64,000 nt of DNA, from contig NZ_MIEQ01000010.1 of NCBI RefSeq assembly GCF_001968815.1, forward strand, positions 1-64,000, read 5' to 3'. The DNA comes from Motiliproteus sp. MSK22-1. GTDB lineage: Bacteria; Pseudomonadota; Gammaproteobacteria; Pseudomonadales; Balneatricaceae. Below, one piece after another: positions 1 through 9,455 of the stretch (positions are counted from its first letter, which is position 1; every line of letters starts with the position of its first letter). The notes below the pieces were generated by a model, which did no database searches, had not been told where the DNA came from, and was given only the letters and a program-made list of their open reading frames with translations. A program made the position numbers and the translations under genes.

Positions 1-135
1 ATCCGCAGTGCATCACCAGCAAGAAATCAATCGGACTTGGCAGGTAAAGTGCTGGGCCATATGCGGATGTTGCAGAAAAAGCCAAAGAGAGTGGCGAAGT
101 ACTTCGAGCATCCGGCTATCCGCTACGCATCGTAA
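1..135 (+). CDS. C-terminal end of an unidentified protein (partial)
   Basis: The first 44 codons of the window are open in frame 1 and end at TAA 133-135. The encoded tail is rich in Lys and Arg and contains LQKKPKRVAKYFEHPAIRYA. The start lies outside the window. I do not recognise the family. A basic, His-containing tail followed by a gene-poor stretch with a GGGGTCA motif would fit a transposase or other mobile-element protein, but nothing here proves that. Confidence 0.3.
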   Translation: MRSASPARNQSDLAGKVLGHMRMLQKKPKRVAKYFEHPAIRYAS

Positions 136-285
136 ACGTATTAGCCCACCGGGTTAATAGCAGGTGTTAAAGTGAGGTGCTCCCATGTTTGTTTGAGGGA
201 ATGGGGTCATGAAAAATTGAAGATAAGCTTTATTGTCGATTTTTAATAACCCATAATTGTCCGGTCAGAATATTGGAGAGCTCCT

Positions 286-567
286 ATGGGTTTTTTATCA
301 TCACTTAAATCTATTTTTTCAGGCACCGGGGAGTCATCTCCCAAGGCTGGTGAGCCAACTGAGCCCCTGGAGTACAAAGGTTATACAATCATACCAGCAC
401 CGCAATCAGAAGGAGGGCAATATCGAGTCACGGCCCTGATTCGCAAGGGGGAGTTGGAGCATCAATTTATACGCTCAGATATCATCATGACTCGAGATGA
501 GTGCATAGAGGTTACTCTACGTAAAGCTAAAATGACCATTGATCAGCAGGGTGATCGTATTTTTTAG
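286..567 (+). CDS. hlyU: HlyU-family protein
   Basis: This 93-residue protein matches the small HlyU family (COG5453), named after the Vibrio haemolysin activator. The conserved core is visible: LEYKGYTIIPAPQSEGGQYR around residues 28-47, then a strand-rich segment with HQFIRSDIIMTRDEC and a C-terminal helix. Family members are usually about 90-110 residues, so it is complete. The start ATG at 286 is supported by GGAG eight bases upstream. The N-terminal 25 residues are low in complexity and may be a flexible lead. It is convergent with the DUF5610 gene, with two bases between the stops. Whether it regulates the RTX-like protease 5 kb away is unknown. Confidence 0.8.
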   Translation: MGFLSSLKSIFSGTGESSPKAGEPTEPLEYKGYTIIPAPQSEGGQYRVTALIRKGELEHQFIRSDIIMTRDECIEVTLRKAKMTIDQQGDRIF

Positions 568-569
568 CC

Positions 570-1727
570 TTAAGAATCATCTTGATTGTGGTTTCCAGAA
601 AGGCTGGACAAGATGTTTTGCATCTGTTGCAAGCTCTGGTCGTAGAGTGACTGTTTGTTTTCGTCTGCTTCCTGATAGCGAGTATCCTGAGGGATCAGGC
701 TGTCCAGCAGGTCTTGACCAAAACTGAAAGGTGAATCCAGAAAGTCCAGCGCTGGATTACCGAATTGATTGGCAAGATCATGCATCATGTGCCCGAGCTT
801 GCGTCCAGGGTTTTGGGATTCTCCCAGCCCCTGAACCTGTTGATAGGCTGCTGCTACGCTGTACTGCTCTGAGCGAGTCAGCGTTAAACTCATTGAGGCC
901 AGTTCGGTTTTGTCCATTTGAAACTCAGTCGCCTGCTGGAAGGCTGCCTGCACGTCACCATCAAAAAAGTCATCAGCAATCAGGCTTACATCCTGAATCA
1001 GGTTTTCAATCGCTTCAAGCTCATCCTCATCCAGATCACCCTTTACAACAAACTGGTAGTTGCTGCTTTGGCTCCGATCTATACTGAACGCCGCAGCCGA
1101 GTTACCTTCACCATCGTTGTAGGCGCCAAAGCTGGCCTGATAGTCGTTGGAGTTGGAAAAGTCAATCGTGACGGTATCACCATCCTGGGTTTTGAGATCC
1201 AAAGAGAAGCTTTCTGACTTGGAGTAGCGCTCTGCCGCAAACATACTGCTGGAAACAGGAAATCGTTCTGATGTGTCTGCGGCAGGATTAATAGCATTCA
1301 AGGCATCTAACGTTTGGTCGAAAGTTGTGTTGATCGTCTCAGATATATCATCGGTGAGCAGGTTCATTTCTTCAAGAATATCACGGGCCTCGTCAAACCC
1401 TTTTTTTACTCCTGCTACCGCATCATCATAAAGTTTCTGAATTTCCGCTTCGGATTTACCCTCTTGGCGGGCTTTCTCTAAACCCTGTGAAACAAAATTA
1501 CTAATACGCTCAGCCACTTTCTCGGGAGAGAAAGCTCCTGGGTTTAAGTCTTTGCTCTCACTGCTGCTGACACCGCTAATTTTTTCATTGAGAACCTGCT
1601 GTAGAACATTACCCGCTTTGGATTCAGCATTGGCCTCAGAACCACGTGGGTCCTGTTGGCTAAAGGACGTCAAGGAGTTGGATTGATGGCGGTAAAATGA
1701 TTCTTGACTATTTAATGTGACGAGCAT
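570..1727 (-). CDS. DUF5610 domain-containing protein
   Basis: This 385-residue protein is acidic, Ser/Gln/Asn-rich and has no membrane segment or signal peptide. The DUF5610 region lies about residues 35-150 (VLNEKISGV, then FSPEKVAERISNFVSQGLEKA), largely helical with heptad-like spacing. The remainder holds a segment typical of these proteins, including SKSESFSLDLKTQDGDTVTIDFS near residue 170-190 (read as two short pieces), followed by helical Gln-rich sequence. Such proteins are widespread in marine gammaproteobacteria and have no assigned function. ATG 1727 begins MLVTLNSQESFYRH. It is monocistronic, with a 427-base promoter region on its upstream side shared with the divergent araC-type gene. 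Confidence 0.7.
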   Translation of the reverse strand: MLVTLNSQESFYRHQSNSLTSFSQQDPRGSEANAESKAGNVLQQVLNEKISGVSSSESKDLNPGAFSPEKVAERISNFVSQGLEKARQEGKSEAEIQKLYDDAVAGVKKGFDEARDILEEMNLLTDDISETINTTFDQTLDALNAINPAADTSERFPVSSSMFAAERYSKSESFSLDLKTQDGDTVTIDFSNSNDYQASFGAYNDGEGNSAAAFSIDRSQSSNYQFVVKGDLDEDELEAIENLIQDVSLIADDFFDGDVQAAFQQATEFQMDKTELASMSLTLTRSEQYSVAAAYQQVQGLGESQNPGRKLGHMMHDLANQFGNPALDFLDSPFSFGQDLLDSLIPQDTRYQEADENKQSLYDQSLQQMQNILSSLSGNHNQDDS

Positions 1728-2154
1728 GGCGCAGACCTCCCATTGGTAACACTATCCAGCCTTAACGCTATCGGCCACTGGAGACAATAGTTTAGTCAGA
1801 AAATAACTACCATGAGCGAATTTCAGCATCTAATGGGCTGCAGCCGTTTATCATCAACAAATTGATACCAAAAAAATGTGTTATGTACCGATAAAGCGGA
1901 TGATAAAGTGGATCGCTTTCAGGTGAGAAAGGAACAGGAGTATACACAGATTTTTTTGTGGGGTTTTGAATGATTAGATATGTGATAGGCCGTTTATGCT
2001 GTGGCTTACGCTTTCCAAATTGCTTGGCTGTTTCTGTAAGCCGTGACAGTTGATGGCGCCTTCAATCGCTCAGAGTGTCTGTTGCTAGGTATCGTTAATT
2101 AAGTGCTGAAAACAGTTAAATATCTGCGAGTAATGGTGTGTTGTCGAGATACTG
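1728..2154. other. Divergent intergenic region
   Basis: This 427-base region separates the DUF5610 gene (minus) from the AraC-type regulator (plus), so it must hold both promoters. It is AT-rich. I found no convincing RNA gene, repeat or ORF with a ribosome site in it. Confidence 0.4.
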
Positions 2155-2892
2155 ATGAATAAAGATATATTACAACTGACTTTAAGGAGCTATTTGCAGA
2201 ATACTCAAGTTCATGAACATGAATTCCATCAGTTAGTACTTCCTGTTAAGGGGCAGCTTGAGCTGGACGTAGGTTGTATTTCTGGTGTTGTTGATAAGCA
2301 GCATGGGGCGGTGATTGCAGCTGGAAGGGAGCATAGTTTTGAAGGGCGTCAAGAAAATTGCTTTATCGTTGCAGATATACCCAGTGGACTTGCTCCGAGG
2401 TTGGAAGCATTGCCTGCATTTCTTGAGTTGGATGGAATTGTTGTCCAGTATATTCGATTCTTGCACGAAGAATTAGTGCTGAGGAAAGATGCTGTTAATC
2501 CGCTGCTTCAACGACAGATGCTATTGTTATTAGTCCAGTTATTGGATGAGCGGTTTGGGTCACGAAAAACAGTGGATCGCCGTGTAGAAATGGCTCGTGC
2601 ATATCTGGAACAGAATTTTGAAAAAACCGTAACTATGGGGTCGTTGGCAAATACCGCTAATCTAAGCGAACGACATTTACGGGAGTTATTTCAATCCAGT
2701 TATGGGATGTCACCCAGCCAGTATTTAATGGAATTACGCATGCAAGCTGCCTGGAACCTCTTGAAGACAACGGAGCATAGTGTGCAGTCTATATCTGAGA
2801 AAGTGGGGTATCAGAATATCAGTGCATTCAGTGATCGCTTTCGAAAACACTTTGGATCTTCGCCGCAGCAGTTTCGCCGACAAGGCAAATAA
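2155..2892 (+). CDS. AraC-family transcriptional regulator
   Basis: This 245-residue regulator has an N-terminal cupin-like sensing region (about 1-140, with HEHEFHQLVLPVKG near residues 20-33, the usual AraC barrel opening) and a C-terminal AraC double helix-turn-helix (about 150-243). In the second half, SERHLRELFQSSYGMSPSQY and later KVGYQNISAFSDRFRKHFG are classic AraC HTH segments. The length is normal to slightly short. ATG 2155 is the first plausible start. The EamA transporter follows on the same strand 80 bases on, which suggests the regulator may control it, as is common for AraC/DMT pairs. The ligand is unknown. Confidence 0.85.
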   Translation: MNKDILQLTLRSYLQNTQVHEHEFHQLVLPVKGQLELDVGCISGVVDKQHGAVIAAGREHSFEGRQENCFIVADIPSGLAPRLEALPAFLELDGIVVQYIRFLHEELVLRKDAVNPLLQRQMLLLLVQLLDERFGSRKTVDRRVEMARAYLEQNFEKTVTMGSLANTANLSERHLRELFQSSYGMSPSQYLMELRMQAAWNLLKTTEHSVQSISEKVGYQNISAFSDRFRKHFGSSPQQFRRQGK

Positions 2893-2972
2893 TTACGCCG
2901 CCCCGGCAAAGATCTTTATTAACCTGCCTATTAGAATAAAGCCTTCGATAAATTTAGTTAGGCAGCTATTCT

Positions 2973-3893
2973 ATGGCCAGATCAGGTAAAACAACCTTAC
3001 AAGCAACACTGGTAGGTTGTATTGCGATTCTATTATGGGGGCTGTTAGCCTTTTTAACCCAGTTAGCTGGCAGTATTCCTCCATTTCAATTATTGGCTAC
3101 CTGTTTCACTCTTGCTTTCGGAGTCATGCTGGTAAAATGGTATTTTTGCGGTCAGTCGATCAGATCAATAGCAAATCAGCCTATGTTAGCCTGGTTGGTC
3201 GGCATCGGGGGATTGTTTGGTTACCATGCGTTTTATTTCGTTGCGCTTTCCAAAGCTCCTGTTTTAGAGGCTAGCCTCATTGCCTATCTGTGGCCCTTAT
3301 TGATCGTGCTGTTTTCTGCTTTTCTTCCGGGCGAACGCTTATATATTCGTCATCTTATCGGTGTTGTGCTCTCATTGTTTGGCTGTTGGTTACTGCTTGG
3401 CGGAGCTGATAGTGACTTTGATCTTGGATATTTAGATGGCTATCTGGCAGCGATCTGTTGTGCTCTGATATGGGCGGTTTATTCGGTTGCAGGCCGATGG
3501 GTCAGTCAGGTTCCTACAGACACTGTTGGTTTATTTTGTGGGGTTTGTGCTCTGCTTGGTTGGATCAGTCATTTGTTTTGGGAGGATACGATCTGGCCTC
3601 AGAGTGGTCTTCAGTGGTTAGGCATCGTAGGTCTGGCCCTTGGGCCTCTAGGTGTGGCATTTTTTGCCTGGGATTATGGGGTAAAACGAGGTGATTTACA
3701 GATGCTGGGTGTTCTATCCTACGCAGCCCCACTTATTTCTACAGGAATATTAATCCTGTTTACGGATATTGAAGCGACGGCAGCTGTCTATCTGGCTTGC
3801 GGTGCTATAGTCGGTGGGGCGTTGGTTGCCTCGATGGGAGGGTTGTTGTTCCGTAAGCTAAAAGGTAATAGAGTGAGAGAGCGGTTAACTTAG
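2973..3893 (+). CDS. EamA/DMT-family transporter
   Basis: This 306-residue protein is predominantly hydrophobic with about ten membrane segments in two EamA repeats (roughly residues 8-140 and 155-290). Family signatures include VALSKAPVLEASLIAYLWPL in the first repeat and GPLGVAFFAWDYGVKRGDLQ in the second. A basic tail (RKLKGNRVRERL) is cytosolic. DMT exporters of this kind move metabolites such as amino acids or cofactors, and the substrate cannot be read from sequence. It lies 80 bases after the AraC regulator and may be co-transcribed or regulated by it. The next gene starts 111 bases on. Confidence 0.85.
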   Translation: MARSGKTTLQATLVGCIAILLWGLLAFLTQLAGSIPPFQLLATCFTLAFGVMLVKWYFCGQSIRSIANQPMLAWLVGIGGLFGYHAFYFVALSKAPVLEASLIAYLWPLLIVLFSAFLPGERLYIRHLIGVVLSLFGCWLLLGGADSDFDLGYLDGYLAAICCALIWAVYSVAGRWVSQVPTDTVGLFCGVCALLGWISHLFWEDTIWPQSGLQWLGIVGLALGPLGVAFFAWDYGVKRGDLQMLGVLSYAAPLISTGILILFTDIEATAAVYLACGAIVGGALVASMGGLLFRKLKGNRVRERLT

Positions 3894-4004
3894 GGAAGGC
3901 TATCTGCAAATTTGTAACCTGCGCATAGTTCTTAATACTGATTTTTAGATCTAGTAAAGCTTCAATATATTGATTTTAAAGACTATACGGGCAATTACCA
4001 GGGT

Positions 4005-4796
4005 ATGAATTATCTGAAGAAGTTTTGTGCCAACCAAGAAGGTCGTGATTTTGTCTGCGGAGATATTCATGGTCAGTTACGGCAGCTGTATCAGGCTATG
4101 GCGGAGGTGGCATTCGATCCTAATGTAGATCGACTTTTTTCAGTCGGTGATTTAGTTGATCGCGGAGCTCAATCAAAGAACGTATTTGAATTGCTTCATG
4201 AACCCTGGTTTCATGCGGTTCGGGGTAATCATGAAGCTATGATGTTCGATGCCTATCAAAGTCGTGAGCCTCGAGTGTTTTCTTCCTGGATGAAAAATGG
4301 AGGGCAATCCTGGGTGAAATCGGATGTTGATTTTTTTGATAAAGACCCACATTTTTCAATGCTGGTCGACAAGCAATGTCAAGAGCTTCCCTGGGCCATT
4401 GAACTGTCTCTGCGGGATGGGCGAGCTGTTGGACTGGTGCATGCCGAGTGCCCTTGTGATGACTGGTCTGATCTTGAACCAATGCTTCAAAGTGAGGGGC
4501 AGGAAGGTATAAAAGTTCGGCGTGATTCTCTTTGGGCCCGGAGTATTAAAGAACCTTTGTTTGGTGAGACCGTAGCAAATATCGATCTGACGGTTCATGG
4601 CCATACCGTGTTTCCTAATCCTATCCGCCGTAGCAATCGTTGTTACATAGACACAGGGGCTTGCCTGCACAGCAATAAGTTCTGGCGGCTTATCAAGAAA
4701 AGCCGGGGCTATCTCAGCCTGATTAAAGTTGAGAACTTATTTGATATTCCACAACACAGTTGGCAGACACTGTTTGAGATGGAAAAGAGCTGCTGA
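4005..4796 (+). CDS. PrpA-like metallophosphoesterase (Ser/Thr phosphatase type)
   Basis: This 263-residue calcineurin-like phosphoesterase has all metal-binding motifs in order: GDIHGQ (about residue 19), GDLVDRG (about 48), RGNHEAM (about 73) and the late HGHT (about 199). The spacing is typical of bacterial PrpA/PrpB-type protein phosphatases or symmetrical Ap4A hydrolases. The short length and NHEAMM favour the PrpA group. No signal peptide is present, so it is cytosolic. ATG 4005 follows CCAGGGT, a weak ribosome site. The neighbours give no clear pathway. The phosphatase class is secure, the substrate is not. Confidence 0.85.
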   Translation: MNYLKKFCANQEGRDFVCGDIHGQLRQLYQAMAEVAFDPNVDRLFSVGDLVDRGAQSKNVFELLHEPWFHAVRGNHEAMMFDAYQSREPRVFSSWMKNGGQSWVKSDVDFFDKDPHFSMLVDKQCQELPWAIELSLRDGRAVGLVHAECPCDDWSDLEPMLQSEGQEGIKVRRDSLWARSIKEPLFGETVANIDLTVHGHTVFPNPIRRSNRCYIDTGACLHSNKFWRLIKKSRGYLSLIKVENLFDIPQHSWQTLFEMEKSC

Positions 4797-4857
4797 ACAG
4801 GGCCTTCTCTGATTGTCGATGGATGCTGGTACCAGAGTCTTTGCTGCTCAAATCGGG

Positions 4858-4959
4858 CTAGTTAAAAAGTTCGCTAACAAATAAAACTGATGTCATTGTG
4901 GCGGCAAACGCGACCATCCAGGGAATGTACTTTTCAGTGCGTTGAATTATATTGAGCAT
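4858..4959 (-). CDS. 33-residue single-pass membrane peptide
   Basis: A short frame on the minus strand runs from ATG 4959 to TAG 4858. It is preceded by a very strong ribosome site, AAGGAGGAG, a few bases from the ATG. The peptide starts MLNIIQRTEKYIPW, continues as one hydrophobic helix (residues 13-30) and ends SELFN. No longer ORF competes in this gap. The strong Shine-Dalgarno and the clean membrane profile argue for translation. I do not recognise the family. It is convergent with the phosphatase gene. Confidence 0.5.
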   Translation of the reverse strand: MLNIIQRTEKYIPWMVAFAATMTSVLFVSELFN

Positions 4960-5271
4960 ATCTCCTCCTTGCTGAGCCAAACGGCAAAGTCAGTGTTCCA
5001 TTAGTGTGCGAATCCAGAGAGCGACGGCTGAACAGCTAAGACAAAACTATTCATTGATCAGAGCAGTCCAAGGTAAAAGAGCTTTGGTAGTCCTTTTATT
5101 GCTTTTTCTACAAAAGAAGGACCGGTCCTCCAGTAACCGCGGTGAATGATACTCTAATATTGTCATGTGACAAAATCATGGATTGCATAACTGCTGCGCT
5201 AAATCATTTTTCCACTGGGGCATTCTGCTTATACTGAACTAAGTCCCCTTTTGATCTGGCCATACCGTATT
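4960..5271. other. Promoter region of the protease gene with a palindrome
   Basis: This gap of about 310 bases separates the small minus-strand peptide from the M10 protease gene. At 5118-5129 lies a perfect 12-base palindrome, AGGACCGGTCCT. Just upstream, GTCCTTTT near 5091 pairs with AAAAGAAGGAC near 5112-5122, giving a terminator-like hairpin. The palindrome could be an operator for either divergent gene. No ORF with a ribosome site was seen. Confidence 0.4.
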
Positions 5272-8200
5272 ATGTCTATTGCAAGTTATTATCAAATCGT
5301 TCAGAAAACCTACGTTGCCTATTATGGTCGAGCGGCTGACCCTGCAGGGCTGGAGTACTGGGCAACCAGGCTTGATGATGCTGGAGGTGATCTCAGTCAG
5401 ATTATTGATGCATTTGGTAACTCTGTTGAGGCTGAGGCGCTTTTTGGATCAGCATCTAATGAAGAAAAAGTGACGGCTATTTACCAACAACTTTTTAACC
5501 GTGCTCCTGATTCGGGAGGACTCCATTTCTATACCACAAAGCTGGCATCGGGTGAGATGACTCAAGCGAGTATTATGTTGGACGTACTCAACGGTGCGTT
5601 ATATGAAGATGCTTCGATTATTGAGAACAAACTAACGGTAGCGAATGCATTCACTGAGAAGTTGGTGGAAGAAGGAACAGCTGATTTATATGCCGGAGAG
5701 GAGGCCGCAATTCAGGTCAGAAACTGGCTATCGGTTATTGATAGCTCATCGGCTAGTCGAGCCAGTGCCACTGCTCAACTGCCGCAAATGGTACATCAAC
5801 TGGGCTCAGACACAGTTGTTACTGTAGCAGATGTCACGGTGACAGAATCAGAGGGTTTTGCTGAGATTGTCGTAAGTCGTTCGGGCTACCTTTATCTTGA
5901 AAGCAGTCTACAAGTATCCACTTCGATAGGATCTGCTATCGAAACTGATTTTTCAGTTATTTCAAAAAATGTTCTATTTGAATCAGGCGTTTCTGAAATT
6001 ACAGTGTTGGTTCCAATACTGGACGATGACAAGTTAGAGGATATTGAAACTTTTTCCGTGGTTCTTTCTGATGCTGTTAATGTGAGTTTGTCAGGGGAAG
6101 AGTCTACAGTTTCTATTCTCGATAATGATGTTGGGATTTTTGTTACCGATATTGAAGTTTATGAAGACTCTAACATCATAGAGCTTACTATCGGTCGAAT
6201 GGGGGATCTGTCACAGGTAAGCTCAGTAGGTTATTCAACAACCAGTGGTAGTGCAGCGGCATCCAATGATTTTGAGGCAGCTTCCGGTACCGTTTTGTTT
6301 AATGCCGGAGAAGCATCTCAGGTTGTTTTTTTAACTGTTAATGATGACAACGTCTTTGAAGAAGACGAGATCTTTTATGTCGATCTTTTTTCTCCTGTCA
6401 ATAGTGAAATTACGGATGGGAGAGCTGAGGTAAAGATATTAGCTAATGATCCCGTTGTGAGTGTAGATGATGTTACTGTTAACGAAGATACGGACCGCAT
6501 TACCATTACTTTTCAAAGAATGGGGGATCTTTCTGTAAAAAGCAGCGTTGAATATTCAACTGGAGATGGCTCTGCTGCTGCAGAGATTGATTATTTGAGC
6601 GCTAGTGGTGTACTAACCTTCGAATCTGGTGAATCAGCCAAGTCTTTGCAATTAACGGTCCTTGATGATAGCTTGCTGGAGGGGGATGAGTACTTTCGTT
6701 TGTCTCTCTCTGAGCTACTTAATGCTAGTTTAAGCTCTTCCCGCACTATCATTACCATTCACGATGATGAAGCACCTTCATTTAATACTGAGGATTTCAA
6801 CCAAACAGTTGATGAAGATGGAATTCTGGTTGGTGCTATAGAGCTGACCAACTCTGATCTGAATATCGATGTTACATACTCGCTGGCGTCAAGCGCTCAG
6901 AAGGGGTCGGTGACAATAACGTCTGATGGCAGCTACCACTACATGCCGTACTCTGATGCAAACGGCTCTGACAGTTTTCAAGTGAGGGCAATAAGCAACG
7001 GGAATATCGAATCACTGTTAACAATTGAAGTAAGCATTGTACCAGTGAATGATGCTCCTGTTTTTGAGTCAGACACGATAGAGCTGACGACCGCAGCAAA
7101 TTCTTCTGTATCCGAAGCTGTGATTGCTACTGATGTAGATTCATCGGTAATAACATATACCCTGGGAAGCGCACCTACTCAGGGGCGAGTTCAGCTAAGC
7201 TCTCAGGGCAGTTATACCTATACTCCAGATACTAATTTCTCGGGATTCGATTCGTTTACTGTTGTCGCTGATGATGGTGACGGGGGGACAGATACTGTAA
7301 CAATTTCCGTTACGATTGGGGCTCCGGACAGTAAATCTCTGGAATCTGGAAGTTATTGGCCGACCAGTAATCTGACCTATAGTTTTAATCAACAAATCCC
7401 GAGTTATTACAATAGCTACGGAATAGATTTAACAGGCTGGACACCCCTTTCAAGTGGGGCGGAAACTGCGGCCAGACAGGTTCTTTCGAATGTAGCAAGT
7501 TTTGCAGATCTTTCTATATCAGAAGATTTTACAGGAAGTGGAGATATCAGGTTTAATGCAGTTCAGTTGGACGGGATCGGTGGCTATGCTTATTACCCGT
7601 CTTTATCGTTGATTGGTGGTGATATTTTTATCGACGCTGATAAACAATCAGAAGACGTATATCAGGCAGGAAGCTCTCCTTATCATACAATTATTCATGA
7701 AGTTGGCCATGCGTTGGGTTTAAAGCACCCCTTTGATAGTCCTAATATACTGACTGATCAGCTTGATACCTCTGATTACACCGCTATGTCTTATACAGAG
7801 GCGAGAAACCTGCTGGCGGATTTTGACTACAACACTCAAACCCGGGAGATCTCTGTCGACTATGATTGGGGGGCAATGCCCTCTTCATTCTCATTGCTTG
7901 ATGTCGCAGCTCTTCAGTCCATTTATGGTGCGAACTTGGATACGGCTACTGGAGATGACAGCTACTCTTTGACTTTTGCTGAAAGCAAGTATTTGACGAT
8001 ATGGGATGCTGGTGGCAAGGATATCATTAATGTCTCATCAGCTTCAGGTGATACAGTTATTGACCTTCGGCCTGGCCAGCTTTCTTCAGTTGATGTAAGA
8101 ACGATTGAACAGCAAATAGCTTCAACCCTTGCTTGGCTGGATGGGCAAGGTGCACCTGATTATAGTGCGTGGGTCAGTAATATTTATGATTCCAAATCAG

Positions 8201-8541
8201 ATTTTCTCTATACCGGGGAGAACAACTTGGCTATTGCATACGGGGTTTGGATTGAAAACGTAACCACCGGAACGGGGGATGACGTGATTTATGATAATGC
8301 TGTTAACAACATTATTCAGACCGGCGCCGGTGATGATCTAGTTCAGTTATATGAAGGTGGCTATGACACTGTTGATGGCGGTACGGGTAGCGATACGTTG
8401 AAGCTCAATACTTTATCCAGTCTCGTTACCATTGAAGCACTTGGTGGTGGATCTTACCTTTTAGAGGGTGAAGGGTTTGGTGTGGAGGTTGTGGGGGTCG
8501 AGACAGTTAGTTTTACCGATACCAGTTTGTCGCTTGCTTAG
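5272..8541 (+). CDS. Secreted M10-type metalloprotease with DUF4214, Calx-beta and RTX-like regions
   Basis: The encoded protein has 1089 residues from ATG 5272, chosen because DUF4214 proteins begin at MSIASYYQIVQKTYVAYYGR; a TTG 21 bases upstream is less likely. Domains in order: DUF4214 (1-175); three Calx-beta repeats starting near 183, 289 and 395; two cadherin-like/tandem-95 repeats near 502 and 594; an M10 serralysin-like catalytic region near 690-930, with zinc motif HEVGHALGLKHP from H809 and Met-turn YTAMSYTE; and an RTX-like tail near 1000-1040 (GTGDDVIYD, GAGDDLVQL, GGTGSDTL). No Sec signal is present, so type I secretion is likely, though no secretion genes are adjacent. The role is probably extracellular proteolysis. 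DUF4214 placed N-terminally is unusual. Confidence 0.85.
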   Translation: MSIASYYQIVQKTYVAYYGRAADPAGLEYWATRLDDAGGDLSQIIDAFGNSVEAEALFGSASNEEKVTAIYQQLFNRAPDSGGLHFYTTKLASGEMTQASIMLDVLNGALYEDASIIENKLTVANAFTEKLVEEGTADLYAGEEAAIQVRNWLSVIDSSSASRASATAQLPQMVHQLGSDTVVTVADVTVTESEGFAEIVVSRSGYLYLESSLQVSTSIGSAIETDFSVISKNVLFESGVSEITVLVPILDDDKLEDIETFSVVLSDAVNVSLSGEESTVSILDNDVGIFVTDIEVYEDSNIIELTIGRMGDLSQVSSVGYSTTSGSAAASNDFEAASGTVLFNAGEASQVVFLTVNDDNVFEEDEIFYVDLFSPVNSEITDGRAEVKILANDPVVSVDDVTVNEDTDRITITFQRMGDLSVKSSVEYSTGDGSAAAEIDYLSASGVLTFESGESAKSLQLTVLDDSLLEGDEYFRLSLSELLNASLSSSRTIITIHDDEAPSFNTEDFNQTVDEDGILVGAIELTNSDLNIDVTYSLASSAQKGSVTITSDGSYHYMPYSDANGSDSFQVRAISNGNIESLLTIEVSIVPVNDAPVFESDTIELTTAANSSVSEAVIATDVDSSVITYTLGSAPTQGRVQLSSQGSYTYTPDTNFSGFDSFTVVADDGDGGTDTVTISVTIGAPDSKSLESGSYWPTSNLTYSFNQQIPSYYNSYGIDLTGWTPLSSGAETAARQVLSNVASFADLSISEDFTGSGDIRFNAVQLDGIGGYAYYPSLSLIGGDIFIDADKQSEDVYQAGSSPYHTIIHEVGHALGLKHPFDSPNILTDQLDTSDYTAMSYTEARNLLADFDYNTQTREISVDYDWGAMPSSFSLLDVAALQSIYGANLDTATGDDSYSLTFAESKYLTIWDAGGKDIINVSSASGDTVIDLRPGQLSSVDVRTIEQQIASTLAWLDGQGAPDYSAWVSNIYDSKSDFLYTGENNLAIAYGVWIENVTTGTGDDVIYDNAVNNIIQTGAGDDLVQLYEGGYDTVDGGTGSDTLKLNTLSSLVTIEALGGGSYLLEGEGFGVEVVGVETVSFTDTSLSLA

Positions 8542-8639
8542 CCTTGAGGTTCTTAATCACGAGTAGCTGGAATTCGACTAAACTAACCCATTGATATACC
8601 TGAAAAGCGATTAAGGCAGTGTCTTTATTGGGGAAGACA

Positions 8640-9455
8640 ATGGATAGAGTATTCCTGCTGGCAGGGGCATTGGCTACTGCTCTGTTCTGTGATCTGGCAA
8701 ACTCCGATCCGACCTTTGAGATAAGCATGTCTAGCAAAGTGGCGGAAAAAGGGCACACTTTTCAAATTTTGGTTGGACTGAAAACAGATGAACCTATAGA
8801 AGATATTGTTATTTCTGTAACTGAGCCTGATGGTTTTTATATTGAGGCTATGGAATCTCCTGGTATCGCTGCTGAAAATGAAGCGATGACTGACTTTCAT
8901 AGCGTTTTAAAAATAGGAAGCCTCGGCCAAAAAAGTTCAGTTACTGCAGTGTTTAAAGTCTGGCCTCCAGATCTCTTAGGCAATCCAAGAGAGGGGGAGA
9001 AGAGATCGCTATACTCAACAAGAGCGCCAAAAGTGTTTTCTGTTAATGTTTTCTATAAAGCAAAGAATGGCTCAGCGATAACAGAAAGAATATATACAGA
9101 GAAAATTTCGATTAGATATACCACCTCAATTGGCCACTATATACTTTCGGGATTATTTGGTGTTTTGCTCGGGTTTATTGTCAAAATAGCGACTCAATAT
9201 AAAGAAGAAATCAATGCGTCCTTAAAGAAAGATGAGGCACTGTCTCAGAAAGCAAAAGCTTTCTTTATTGAAGTTTTTCTGGCTCGATTTCCGTTACTGT
9301 TAACGTTATTAATTATTGGCTTCGGATTGCTGTTATCCCTTGCAAAGGATGGACTTCCCGTCACAAGCTGGCATCAGGCCATTGCACTTGGTATTGGAAT
9401 TGGTCTGTTAAGTGATGAGCAGCTGATTACAAAAATCAAGAAATATAAGGTTTGA
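8640..9455 (+). CDS. Exported/membrane protein of unknown function
   Basis: ATG 8640 is preferred over GTG 8619 because GGGGA lies six bases ahead and it gives a clean signal sequence (MDRVFLLAGALATALFC). The product is about 271 residues: signal, an extracytoplasmic beta-rich region (about 25-160, with EDIVISVTEPDGFYIEA), a membrane helix (GHYILSGLFGVLLGFIVKIA), a charged cytosolic helix with KKDEALSQKAKAFF, and two further membrane segments. The overall plan (exported Ig-like domain plus helices) resembles accessory membrane proteins, but I do not recognise the family. It is more AT-rich than its neighbours and lies 98 bases after the protease gene, with an EEP-fold enzyme gene 219 bases downstream. 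Confidence 0.55.
   Translation: MDRVFLLAGALATALFCDLANSDPTFEISMSSKVAEKGHTFQILVGLKTDEPIEDIVISVTEPDGFYIEAMESPGIAAENEAMTDFHSVLKIGSLGQKSSVTAVFKVWPPDLLGNPREGEKRSLYSTRAPKVFSVNVFYKAKNGSAITERIYTEKISIRYTTSIGHYILSGLFGVLLGFIVKIATQYKEEINASLKKDEALSQKAKAFFIEVFLARFPLLLTLLIIGFGLLLSLAKDGLPVTSWHQAIALGIGIGLLSDEQLITKIKKYKV

Noticed and set aside
1-135. Complete insertion sequence at the window start
   Set aside because: Only the tail of one frame is visible; no inverted repeat or transposase motif could be shown.
731-1297. Several plus- and minus-strand frames within the DUF5610 gene
   Set aside because: All lie inside the confident minus-strand gene in other frames, with no ribosome sites or known domains.
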